DNA of 64,000 nt from Candidatus Devosia phytovorans. Its GTDB lineage: Bacteria; Pseudomonadota; Alphaproteobacteria; Rhizobiales; Devosiaceae. The translations under genes and the position numbers were made by a program. The stretch covers positions 2,361,001 to 2,425,000 of the forward strand of contig CP119312.1 of assembly GCA_029202405.1 (NCBI GenBank). The letters run 5' to 3'. This document shows positions 26,570 to 35,004 of this stretch, one piece after another (positions within the stretch are counted from its first letter, which is position 1; each line of letters begins with the position of its first letter). The notes beneath the pieces are model-generated. The model did not search any database. It saw nothing but the letters and a program-made list of their open reading frames with translations, and had not been told where the DNA came from.

Positions 26570-29044
26570 ATGAAACACGAGAAACTCGAAGGTACCTGGG
26601 ACAATGTGGTGCTGCGCAGTCTGGCGGAGGGCAATCCGTCGCGCGCCGCCAAGATCGACCATCTGCTGTTCCAGATCACCACGGCCGGTGCCGAGCTCGA
26701 CGCCATGGTCGACGAACAGGAGGCCCTGCTCGGCAAGACCAATGTGATCGTCGCCACAGCGATCACGGCGGAGATGGACAAGCCGAAAATGATCGGTTTT
26801 GACAAGCTCGACGAGGCGACGACCTCCCCGGTTCGATCGACGCCCTTCGTCGGTCCCCTGCCCGCCGCGCCCAGCCTGCTCAAAAATGCCCCGGCCGGCC
26901 AGCCAGACAAAGCCAAGCCGGAAGAAGTCGTCCAGCATGCTGACGGCCGTGGCATCGATGCCAAGGCGGCCCTCGCGCTCCTCGCCGGACAGACCGTCGC
27001 CCCGCCGATGCCGATCGCGCCGGTGGTCGAGCCCGAAGTCCAGGGGCCGCCTGCTCCGACAAAACCAGCCGTTGAAAAACCGACTATCCCTCTGGCAACG
27101 TCCGAAATTCTGCCACCGCAGAGCAAGCCCGCTGAGCAGCCAGCGCCCAAGGCCAAAGCACCCGAGCCCAAACCGGCGCGCAATGCACCGCCAATCATCG
27201 AGGCCGATCGCGGCCCGCTCAAGTCGCCCCAAGCCAAGACCGTCGAGCCCAAGCCTGCTCCAGTCAAAAAAGCCATTGCCGACAAGACTTTCCACAAACG
27301 GACCAGCGCGCCGACCTTCACCGAAAGCCTGCAGAACGGCATCCGCGTGGTGCGGACAAACCTTGCCATCGTCATGGGCTTCACCGTCTTTATCAACGTT
27401 CTGGTGCTGGCTATCCCTATCTATCTGTTCCAGATTTCCGACCGCGTCCTGACTAGCCGTTCGCTCGATACGCTGATCATGCTGACCGCCGTCATCGTCG
27501 GCGCGGTGATCATGCAGGTCGTCCTCGATGCCATCCGGCGCTTCATCCTGATGCGCACCGCGGTCGAAGTCGCGGTGCAGCTCGGCTCGCCCATCCTCAG
27601 CGCCGCGGCCCGCGCCTCGCTGCATGGCAATGGCCGCGACTATCAGGTGCTGGGCGATCTGCAGCAGGTGCGCGCCTTCATTACCTCGGGCACGCTGCTC
27701 GCTTTTTTCGACGCGCCGATGGCGCCGCTGTTCGTGCTGGCGGTGTTCCTGATCCACCCAGAGCTTGGCTATATCGTTGTCGGATCAGCACTTTGTCTGC
27801 TTGTCGTGGCGCTGATCAACCAGCGATTGACGGCAAAACCATTCGCCGAAGCCAATGGCTATCTAAGCCGCGCCACGCTGCACCTCGACTCCATGTCGCG
27901 CAATTCGCAGATCATCAATGCCCTGGCGATGATCCCTGAAGCCGTGCGTATCTGGGGTCGCGACACTGCCGCCTCGCTCACCGCCCATGTGGACGCGCAG
28001 GATCGCAACATCATCATGGCGAGCATTTCAAAGTGCATTCGCCTCCTGACCCAGGTCTGCATGCTCGGCTGGGGCGCGACGCTGGCCATCGAAGGTCACA
28101 TCACTGGCGGCATGGTGATTGCCGGCTCGATCGTCGCCAGCCGCGCCTTATCACCGATAGAGGGCGCTATCGAAGGCTGGAACGGCTTCACCCAGTTCCG
28201 CACTTCTTTTGCGCGCATCAGGGGTTTGCTGCAGTCCTCGCCCTTCAACTTCGAACGCCTGATCCTGCCCAATCCCAAGGGCCGGGTCGATGTCGAGCGC
28301 CTGCTCTTCGTGCCACCGCCCAACAAGAAGGTGCTGCTCAACGGCATTTCCTTCTCGCTACTTCCCGGGGAATCCCTGGCGGTGATCGGCAATTCCGGCG
28401 CCGGCAAGACGACGCTGGGCAAGATGCTGGTCGGCTCGATCCTGCCGACCTCGGGTTCGGTGCGCCTCGACATGATGGACCTGCGCAACTGGGACCAACG
28501 CCAGTTCGGCGAAAGCATCGGCTATCTGCCGCAGGACGTTCAACTTTTCCCGGGCACGATCAAGGCCAACATCGCCCGCATGCGTGAGGATGTGACGGAT
28601 CAATCGATCTTCGACGCGGCTGTTCTGGCCGACGTGCACGAACTCATCGCCTCCTTCCCTCAGGGCTATGAAACCTTCGTGGCCGCCGATGGTGCGCCAC
28701 TCTCGGGCGGGCAGAAGCAACGTATCGCCCTGGCGCGCGCCTTCTTTGGCAGTCCCAAGATGGTGGTGCTCGACGAGCCCAATTCCAATCTCGATGCGCC
28801 CGGCGAGGCAGCCCTGGCCAAGGCGTTAATGCATGCCAAGAAAGAGAATATTACCGTGATCACCATCACGCAGCGCCCGGCTCTGCTCAATGTCGTCGAC
28901 AAGATCCTGGTGCTCAACAATGGCTCGGTGTCGCTCTTTGGCAGCCGCACCGAAGTGATGACGGCGCTGGCGCGCAACAAGACGACATCGGGCGATGTGG
29001 GCCTGGCCGCACCGGCCTCGGCGCCGATTGCGACAGGAGCCTGA
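26570..29044 (+). CDS. Type I secretion ABC exporter (PrtD-type) with long N-terminal extension
   Basis: 824 residues, against roughly 570-590 for a usual PrtD-type exporter. Residues 1-85 form an acidic, mostly helical segment and 85-250 a Pro/Ala/Lys-rich linker. The membrane domain begins near residue 262 (NLAIVMGFTVFINVLVLAIP, IYLFQISDRVLTSRSLDTLI). The ATPase domain has Walker A GNSGAGKTT (607-615), signature LSGGQKQRIALAR (from 711) and Walker B VVLDEPNSNLD. No C39 peptidase motif is visible in the extension. It exports substrates directly across both membranes together with the adjacent HlyD protein. Confidence 0.88.
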   Translation: MKHEKLEGTWDNVVLRSLAEGNPSRAAKIDHLLFQITTAGAELDAMVDEQEALLGKTNVIVATAITAEMDKPKMIGFDKLDEATTSPVRSTPFVGPLPAAPSLLKNAPAGQPDKAKPEEVVQHADGRGIDAKAALALLAGQTVAPPMPIAPVVEPEVQGPPAPTKPAVEKPTIPLATSEILPPQSKPAEQPAPKAKAPEPKPARNAPPIIEADRGPLKSPQAKTVEPKPAPVKKAIADKTFHKRTSAPTFTESLQNGIRVVRTNLAIVMGFTVFINVLVLAIPIYLFQISDRVLTSRSLDTLIMLTAVIVGAVIMQVVLDAIRRFILMRTAVEVAVQLGSPILSAAARASLHGNGRDYQVLGDLQQVRAFITSGTLLAFFDAPMAPLFVLAVFLIHPELGYIVVGSALCLLVVALINQRLTAKPFAEANGYLSRATLHLDSMSRNSQIINALAMIPEAVRIWGRDTAASLTAHVDAQDRNIIMASISKCIRLLTQVCMLGWGATLAIEGHITGGMVIAGSIVASRALSPIEGAIEGWNGFTQFRTSFARIRGLLQSSPFNFERLILPNPKGRVDVERLLFVPPPNKKVLLNGISFSLLPGESLAVIGNSGAGKTTLGKMLVGSILPTSGSVRLDMMDLRNWDQRQFGESIGYLPQDVQLFPGTIKANIARMREDVTDQSIFDAAVLADVHELIASFPQGYETFVAADGAPLSGGQKQRIALARAFFGSPKMVVLDEPNSNLDAPGEAALAKALMHAKKENITVITITQRPALLNVVDKILVLNNGSVSLFGSRTEVMTALARNKTTSGDVGLAAPASAPIATGA

Positions 29045-29047
29045 GCC

Positions 29048-30382
29048 ATGTCGACAACGGGTGATCTGCATAATCTGGAGTGGTATTCGGGCGTTCCCCG
29101 CTCGATCCGCAACTATGTCCTGTTCGGACTCGGGCTGATCTTTGTGACTTTCGCCGGTTTCGGCAGCTGGGCGGCTACGGCCCCCCTGTCGGCCGCCGTC
29201 ATCGCGCCGGGCAGCTTTGTGGCGACGGGCGAAAACAAGATCGTTCAGCATTTCGAAGGCGGCATTGTCAAGGATCTGCTGGTGCGCGAGGGCGACCATG
29301 TCACCCAGGGTCAACCGCTGCTGCTGCTCGACCCGACGGCCGCCCATGCCGGAGCGCAGCAATTGCAGCTCCGCCTGATCCGCCTCGAAATGGTGTGGAC
29401 CCGGCTCAATGCCGTGGCCAACCACCTCTCTGAAATGGTGCTGCCGGCCTCCGTCACGGGACAACTCGACAATCCCGAGGTTGCGGCCATTATCGAGAGC
29501 CAACGCGGCAATTTCGAAGCAGCAAGCAGCAAGCTCGAGAACGAAACCGCGCTGATGCAACAGAACATTGCCGCGCTGGACTTTCGCGTCGCCGGCCGCC
29601 GCAGCCAGATCGAATCCATGCAGCGTCAGCTCGCGCTGCTGCGCGAGGACCAGACGGTGATGCTGGACCTGCGCGCCAAGGGCGTGACCACGCAATCGGA
29701 TGTGCGCACGATCGAACGTTCGGTCGCCGATGCCGAGGGCGACATCGCGCGCCTTGAATCCGAGGTGCAGGAAGCCCAGGCGCAGGCGGAGAAGTTTCGC
29801 CGGGAGATCATCCAGGCCAATGACACGATCGCCCAGTCGGCGCTCGATGAAATGCAATCGGTGGAAGCCGAACTCGATGCGGTGCGCGAACAAATCCAGC
29901 AGGCCAATAGCGTACTCGCCCGCACCACGATTTCGGCACCTGTCACCGGCACGGTCGTGCGCATGTTTTATCATACTACCGGCGGCGTCATCGAAAGCGG
30001 CAAGCCGATCTTTGAAATCCTGCCCGCCGAAGTGCCGCTCATTGTCGAAGTGAAGATTCCCCGCATGCAGATCGACGAGGTGCGCCAGGGCGAGCCGGCC
30101 ACGGTGCGGCTGACGGCGCTCAACCAGCGCACCACGCCCGTGCTCGATGGCGAGGTAATCTATGTGTCAGCCGACACCATCGCCGATGCCGCCGACATGA
30201 ACCACGAGGTCTATATCGCCCGGGTCGGCATTGCGCCGGAGCAGCTGGCGCGTGTCGAAGGCTTTCACCCGACGCCTGGCATGCCGGCGGAAGTTTTCGT
30301 GAAGACGCGCGAGCGCACCTTCCTCGAATATCTGGTGAAGCCGGTGACCGACAGCATGTCGCGGGCCTTCCACGAGAACTGA
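29048..30382 (+). CDS. Type I secretion periplasmic adaptor (HlyD family)
   Basis: 444 residues. One membrane anchor (YVLFGLGLIFVTFAGFGSWA, about residues 18-37) follows a short cytoplasmic N-terminus. The lipoyl half-motif ENKIVQHFEGGIVKDLLVREGDHV, long coiled-coil hairpin (about 95-280) and second lipoyl half TISAPVTGTVVRMFYHTTGGV are all typical of PrtE/HlyD. It starts 3 bp after the exporter gene. The outer-membrane TolC partner is not in this window. It ends 11 bp from the convergent aldo/keto reductase gene, with no obvious terminator between them. Confidence 0.92.
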   Translation: MSTTGDLHNLEWYSGVPRSIRNYVLFGLGLIFVTFAGFGSWAATAPLSAAVIAPGSFVATGENKIVQHFEGGIVKDLLVREGDHVTQGQPLLLLDPTAAHAGAQQLQLRLIRLEMVWTRLNAVANHLSEMVLPASVTGQLDNPEVAAIIESQRGNFEAASSKLENETALMQQNIAALDFRVAGRRSQIESMQRQLALLREDQTVMLDLRAKGVTTQSDVRTIERSVADAEGDIARLESEVQEAQAQAEKFRREIIQANDTIAQSALDEMQSVEAELDAVREQIQQANSVLARTTISAPVTGTVVRMFYHTTGGVIESGKPIFEILPAEVPLIVEVKIPRMQIDEVRQGEPATVRLTALNQRTTPVLDGEVIYVSADTIADAADMNHEVYIARVGIAPEQLARVEGFHPTPGMPAEVFVKTRERTFLEYLVKPVTDSMSRAFHEN

Positions 30383-30393
30383 CCGACCGAACG

Positions 30394-31440
30394 CTATGGC
30401 AGTCGGGTCATGTGACGCGGTGCGAATTCCACCTGCTCGAAGGCCTTGGGCACATTGTTGCTGATCCACTCGTCCGGATAGCCGCGCTTGAGCGGCATGG
30501 CCTGCGTCAGCTCGTCGTAGATTTCGGCTGACAGGTCGAGATCGCCCGAGACCAGGTTTTCGGCAACCTGTTCGACACGGCGGGCGCCAATGATGGCAGC
30601 GGTGACGCGCTGGTCGCCGAAAAGCCAGCTGAGTGCGATCTGGCTGGGCATCTTGTCGAGGCGAGTGGCAATTTCAACGACCTTCTCCACCATTTTGAGC
30701 GCGTCGTCGAACCAGTAGCGCGGCAGGGCGATAGCGGCCTGGTGGCCGATGCGGGACTGGGCATCGGGCGCGGACTGCTCGCGGTATTTGCCCGACAGCA
30801 TGCCGGCGGCCAGGGGGCTCCAACAGATCATGCCGGCGCCGGCATCGTGGCAGGCGGGCAGGATTTCGCGCTCCACGTCGCGACGCAGGAGATTGTAGAG
30901 ATGCTGGGCCGAGACCAGCGGCTCATAGCCGCTGGCGCCGGCCACGGCATTGGCCTTGGACACCTGCCAGCCATAAAAATTGGAACAGCCGAGATAGCGG
31001 ACCTTGCCGGCGCGCACGAGGTCGTCGGCGGCCCGCAGGCTTTCCTCGATCGGCGTATAGGGATCGGGGCCGTGGAATTGGTAGAGGTCGATATAGTCCA
31101 GACCCAGGCGCTTCAGACTGCGGTCACAGGCCTCAATGATATGTTTGCGCGACAGACCCCTCGCGGTCGGCGCGGGATCGCTGGGAAACCAGCATTTGGT
31201 GGCGATGACCAGATGGTCGCGCTCATAATCCTTGAGCGCAACGCCCAGCATGCGTTCGGAGTCGCCGCCGCTATAGCCATCGGCCGTGTCGATGAAATTG
31301 CCGCCGCCCTCGACGAAACGCCGGACGATGGCGCTGGAGGTCTCCTGATCGCAACCCCAATCCTTGTTGCCAAAAGTCATGGTGCCCAGACACAGGCGTG
31401 AGACCAGGAGGCCCGAACGGCCCAGATGGCGATATTTCAT
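30394..31440 (-). CDS. Aldo/keto reductase
   Basis: 348-residue NADPH-dependent oxidoreductase of the AKR superfamily (YghZ/GSP69-like). Catalytic-pattern segments are FIDTADGYSGGDSERMLGVA (Asp and Tyr), VIATKCWF (Lys) and YIDLYQFHGPDPYTPIEESL (His). The cofactor site IIGARRVEQVAENL lies near the C-terminus. I chose the ATG at 31440, 8 bp after GAGGAG, over a TTG at 31446 that is too close to the ribosome site. It is downstream of two enolase-superfamily genes on the same strand, suggesting a role in sugar or sugar-acid metabolism. Confidence 0.87.
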   Translation of the reverse strand: MKYRHLGRSGLLVSRLCLGTMTFGNKDWGCDQETSSAIVRRFVEGGGNFIDTADGYSGGDSERMLGVALKDYERDHLVIATKCWFPSDPAPTARGLSRKHIIEACDRSLKRLGLDYIDLYQFHGPDPYTPIEESLRAADDLVRAGKVRYLGCSNFYGWQVSKANAVAGASGYEPLVSAQHLYNLLRRDVEREILPACHDAGAGMICWSPLAAGMLSGKYREQSAPDAQSRIGHQAAIALPRYWFDDALKMVEKVVEIATRLDKMPSQIALSWLFGDQRVTAAIIGARRVEQVAENLVSGDLDLSAEIYDELTQAMPLKRGYPDEWISNNVPKAFEQVEFAPRHMTRLP

Positions 31441-31452
31441 CGACAATACTCC

Positions 31453-32652
31453 TCAATCAAAAAAGCCGGCATCCTCTTCCAGCAGGTATTTTTTGGCGCC
31501 TTCAGGGTCGATGTCGAGACCGAGGCCGGGCGCTTCGAGCAGGTCGACCATGGAGTCCTTGACGATCTGGTGGGGCAGACCGATGACGATGTCTTCCCAC
31601 CAGGGATCGGAGGCGCTGGGATATTCGAAGGCGATGTAATTGGCCGGTAGCGTGGCGCAGACATTGATCAGCGCGCCGAGGCCCAGGAGCCCGTTGGCCG
31701 TGCCATGCGGGGCCATCATGATCGAATGCATGTAGGCATGTTCGGCGACCCATTTGAGCTCGGCAATGCCGCCGATATCGGCGGGATCGGGCCCGATGAC
31801 CCGCACAGCCTGGGTTTCGATCAGCTCCTTGAAATTGTGTCGGAGATAGATCTGTTCGCCGGTGTGGATCGGCGTCGAGGTCGAGACGGTCAGCTCGCGA
31901 TAGGCCTGCGGATTGACCCAGGGCACATAGTCGCCGGTCAGCATGTCCTCGAGCCACATCAGATTATATTTCTCGACCGCGCGGGCGAAACGGATGGCGT
32001 CGTTGAGGAACCAGCCCGGACCGCAATCGAGCGCCAGCGACACCTTGTCGCCGAGCACTTCCTTCATCGCAGCAACGCAATCCAGCATGTGGTTGAAGCC
32101 ACGCTCGGAAATCTGCCCCTGATCCATGGCGCCATGATAGCCGGCCTTGGTCTGGCGCGGGCCGTAGTGAAAGTCCTCCACGGAATCCTTCATGTTGGAG
32201 TGGAAGCTGATGCCCTGTTTGACCATGAAGAAGTTCTGCGGCTGCTCCATCATCCATTTGACGTCGGCTGCATAATCCTCCGGCCGGTCGCCGGTTCGCT
32301 TCTTGCGGATGGAGCCATTGTAGACCCGCACCTTGTCGCGCACCTTGCCACCGAGCAGCTTGTAGGCCGGCACATTGGCGGCTTTGCCGGCAATGTCCCA
32401 CAGGGCATGCTCGATGGCGCTGACGGCGGCACCATAGGGCTTGAAACTGCCGCGTTGACGGATCTTGAGCATGCAGCGCTCGACGTCGGTCGGGTCTTCC
32501 CCGATCAGCGCGTCGCGGAAATGCAGCACCCAGGGCTTGAGGTAGGCCTTGGTATATTCCACCTCGCCCAGCCCATAAAGCCCTTCATCGGTGACGATGC
32601 GCACGATGGGGTGGCGGCCGATGACCGCGCAGCGCAGATCGGTGATCTTCAT
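31453..32652 (-). CDS. Mandelate racemase/muconate lactonizing enzyme family dehydratase 1
   Basis: 399-residue enolase-superfamily enzyme. N-terminal capping domain KITDLRCAVIGRHPIVRIVTDEGLYGLGEV, then a TIM barrel with metal ligands in LALDCGPG, LMWLEDML and PIHTGEQ, and the acid-base His in MAPHGTANG. Such enzymes usually dehydrate a sugar acid. The ATG at 32652 matches the conserved family N-terminus; the longer frame would add 35 unrelated residues. The substrate is not determinable by eye. Confidence 0.87.
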   Translation of the reverse strand: MKITDLRCAVIGRHPIVRIVTDEGLYGLGEVEYTKAYLKPWVLHFRDALIGEDPTDVERCMLKIRQRGSFKPYGAAVSAIEHALWDIAGKAANVPAYKLLGGKVRDKVRVYNGSIRKKRTGDRPEDYAADVKWMMEQPQNFFMVKQGISFHSNMKDSVEDFHYGPRQTKAGYHGAMDQGQISERGFNHMLDCVAAMKEVLGDKVSLALDCGPGWFLNDAIRFARAVEKYNLMWLEDMLTGDYVPWVNPQAYRELTVSTSTPIHTGEQIYLRHNFKELIETQAVRVIGPDPADIGGIAELKWVAEHAYMHSIMMAPHGTANGLLGLGALINVCATLPANYIAFEYPSASDPWWEDIVIGLPHQIVKDSMVDLLEAPGLGLDIDPEGAKKYLLEEDAGFFD

Positions 32653-32683
32653 TCTTCTGGCCTCCTCGCCAAAGAATTTTCTG

Positions 32684-34057
32684 TCAGCTCCAGGTCCGAT
32701 CCCAGGAGTATTCGCTGTCCCACTGGTCGGTGGGCTGCCAGATGCCGGTGACGCCATCCTGCAGATGCTGGCTGATCACCTCGTCGACCACGTCGTCGAT
32801 GCCGAGGCCTGGCTTGTCCGGCACGGTGATGAAACCGTCCTGGACCAAAGGTTTGGGCAGGCCGGTGACGATATCGTCCCACCAGTCGACCTCGACGCTG
32901 TGATATTCGAGCGCCATGAAATTCTCTGTCGCCACCGCCACATGAGCGGCGGCCATGGCAGCGATCGGGCTTTCGGCCATATGGATGGCCATGGCCACGC
33001 CGTGGTCCTGCGCCATATCGCCGATCTTTTTGGTTTCGAGAATGCCGCCAGAGGTCAACAGGTCCGGGTGGATGACCGAGAGGCCTCCGCTTTTGAGCAG
33101 GGGCTCAAAGCCCTCCTTGAGATAGATGTCCTCGCCGGTGCAGATCGGCACGGTGGTCGCCTGCTGCAGTTGGCGATACTGGTCGGTATATTGCCAGGGG
33201 ATGACGTCTTCGAGCCAGGCGGGGACGTACTTTTCGATGCGGCGCGCCAGACGGATGCCGTTCTGCAGCGAGATATGGCCGACATGATCGATGGCCAGCG
33301 GGATTTCGTAGCCGATGACCTCGCGCACCTCGTGGATATATTGCTCCAGCAGGTCGATGCCCTTGTCGGTGAAATGCAGGCCACTGAAGGGGTGTCGGAC
33401 GTTGTGCGTGTCATAGACGGCGTTGCGGGCACGGCGGTCCTGCATGGATTTGATCGCACCGCGCTGGGGGTGGATGCGATAGCTCTCCAACGAGCCAGCT
33501 GGTGCAACGACAGCGCCGGGCACGTCGGCAACCTGCATCAGACCCAGGTCCATCTTGAGGAAGGTGAAGCCCATGTCTATGCGGGCCTTGAGGCGCTTGC
33601 CGGTCTCGGTGCCACTGGGCTTTTCGGCATCGGTATCGCAGTAGCAGCGGACCTTGTCGCGGAACTTGCCGCCCAGCATCTGGTAGATCGGTACGCCATA
33701 GGCCTTGCCGGCCAGGTCCCAGAGCGCGATTTCGACGGCGGAGACCCCACCACCCTGCCGGCCATGGCCGCCGAACTGCTTGATGCGGCGGAACAGGCGA
33801 TCGATGTCGCAGGGATTTTCGCCCAATAGGCGGCTTTTCAGCATCAATGCATAGGTGGCACTGGCGCCGTCACGGACTTCGCCCAGGCCGACAATGCCCT
33901 GGTTGGTATAGATCTTGAGGATCGCCGTCACGAAGGGCGCGCCGACAATTTCGGCAACGCGCATGTCGGTGATGCGGAGTTCACTCGGGTTGGAACTGGT
34001 TTGGATATTCGTTTCGATCGTCTCGGCGATGCTCAGACCGCCCAATCCTGTCGTCAT
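32684..34057 (-). CDS. Mandelate racemase/muconate lactonizing enzyme family dehydratase 2
   Basis: 457 residues from the ATG at 34057, with GGGAGG 5 bp upstream. Family features are ITDMRVAEIVGAPFVTAILK, then the metal-site segments LAIDHVGHIS, AWLEDVIPWQ and PICTGEDIYLK. The His region reads AIHMAESP rather than the APHG of its neighbour, so the acid-base arrangement, and probably the substrate, differs. It is 31 bp before dehydratase 1 and 23 bp after the GntR gene, so all four minus-strand genes look like one operon. Confidence 0.85.
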   Translation of the reverse strand: MTTGLGGLSIAETIETNIQTSSNPSELRITDMRVAEIVGAPFVTAILKIYTNQGIVGLGEVRDGASATYALMLKSRLLGENPCDIDRLFRRIKQFGGHGRQGGGVSAVEIALWDLAGKAYGVPIYQMLGGKFRDKVRCYCDTDAEKPSGTETGKRLKARIDMGFTFLKMDLGLMQVADVPGAVVAPAGSLESYRIHPQRGAIKSMQDRRARNAVYDTHNVRHPFSGLHFTDKGIDLLEQYIHEVREVIGYEIPLAIDHVGHISLQNGIRLARRIEKYVPAWLEDVIPWQYTDQYRQLQQATTVPICTGEDIYLKEGFEPLLKSGGLSVIHPDLLTSGGILETKKIGDMAQDHGVAMAIHMAESPIAAMAAAHVAVATENFMALEYHSVEVDWWDDIVTGLPKPLVQDGFITVPDKPGLGIDDVVDEVISQHLQDGVTGIWQPTDQWDSEYSWDRTWS

Positions 34058-34080
34058 CAAATCCTCCCATTTGAAAGCGT

Positions 34081-34776
34081 CTAGGCCGTTATCCTCCTCG
34101 GCCCGTTGCGTCTGGCCAGCCCCATCTGTTCGATGATGTGCCGGCCCGAACCCTCCACATGTCGCGCTACCACGGCGGCCGCTCTATCGGCGTCCTGCGC
34201 GCGGATGGCATCGATCAATTCGCGATGCTCGCGCAGCACCGACTGGCGGCGGCTGAGCGAAGTGGGAAAGCGGCGGCTGATGGCGCGCAGGATTTCCCGG
34301 TGCTTCCACCACAGTTCGGCAGCGTGCCGGTTGTAGTGGCGGTCGTAGATAAGCTGGTGAAACTGGGTATCGAGTTCGCCATGCTTTTTGGGATCGGCGA
34401 AGTTGAGTTCCTCGATCTGAGCCTGCATGGCCTCGAGATCGGCGATGTCGGCATCTGTGACGATCGACACAAACCACTTGGTCAGCGCCGGCTCGATCAG
34501 CATTTCGATCTCGATGATGTCGCGCACGAAGGCTTCGTCGATCGGCCGCACGCGGGCGCCGCGATTGGGCTCCATGACAACGAAATCTTCGCCGCGCAAT
34601 TGCTGCAGCGCTTCGCGGATCGGGTTGGTGGAGGTGCCGTAATGAGCGGCCAGATCGGCGACCTTGAGTCGCGCATTGGGCTCCAGGGCACCCGAAACGA
34701 TATCCTCGCGGATCATTTCGTAGACGCTGGAATTGGCCTCTGGGGGCCTTGCGTCGATGTCGCTCGTTTCGCCCAT
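34081..34776 (-). CDS. GntR family (FadR/FCD) transcriptional regulator
   Basis: 231 residues from the ATG at 34776; a TTG at 34812 would add 12 residues but lacks a ribosome site. Winged helix-turn-helix: LKVADLAAHYGTSTNPIREA followed by LQQLRGEDFVVMEPNRGARV (about residues 36-75). The FCD ligand-binding domain includes the metal-site segment ELDTQFHQLIYDRHYNRHAA and HRELIDAIRAQDADRAAAVV. It is divergent from the sugar-acid importer and most likely responds to a sugar acid. Confidence 0.87.
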   Translation of the reverse strand: MGETSDIDARPPEANSSVYEMIREDIVSGALEPNARLKVADLAAHYGTSTNPIREALQQLRGEDFVVMEPNRGARVRPIDEAFVRDIIEIEMLIEPALTKWFVSIVTDADIADLEAMQAQIEELNFADPKKHGELDTQFHQLIYDRHYNRHAAELWWKHREILRAISRRFPTSLSRRQSVLREHRELIDAIRAQDADRAAAVVARHVEGSGRHIIEQMGLARRNGPRRITA

Positions 34777-34819
34777 GTCCGCCTGTGTAGGCGTCTTTTT
34801 GAGCCAAGCCAAGATGATC

Positions 34820-34848
34820 CGTACGCGAAATCACGAAAATAATGTACG
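34820..34848. promoter_or_regulatory. Candidate GntR operator pair in the divergent promoter
   Basis: CGTACG at 34820-34825 and TGTACG at 34843-34848, two GTACG cores 23 bp apart. GntR-FCD proteins often bind short symmetric GTAC-containing sites. A TTGACA at about 34861 may be the -35 of the importer operon. Suggestive only. Confidence 0.35.
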
Positions 34849-35004
34849 ATCCAAACATTCTTGACACATAGAATTTTGTCTGGGACTGTCGAGGCCATGG
34901 GTGACACGGGCAAAGCCTGGCCCCAAGGAGGCGCAGCCAGGCTGCGAGGAAGCCCAGGTTTGGCCGGAGGGGCTGAACGGTCTTCCGCATGAGGAGGACT
35001 ATCA

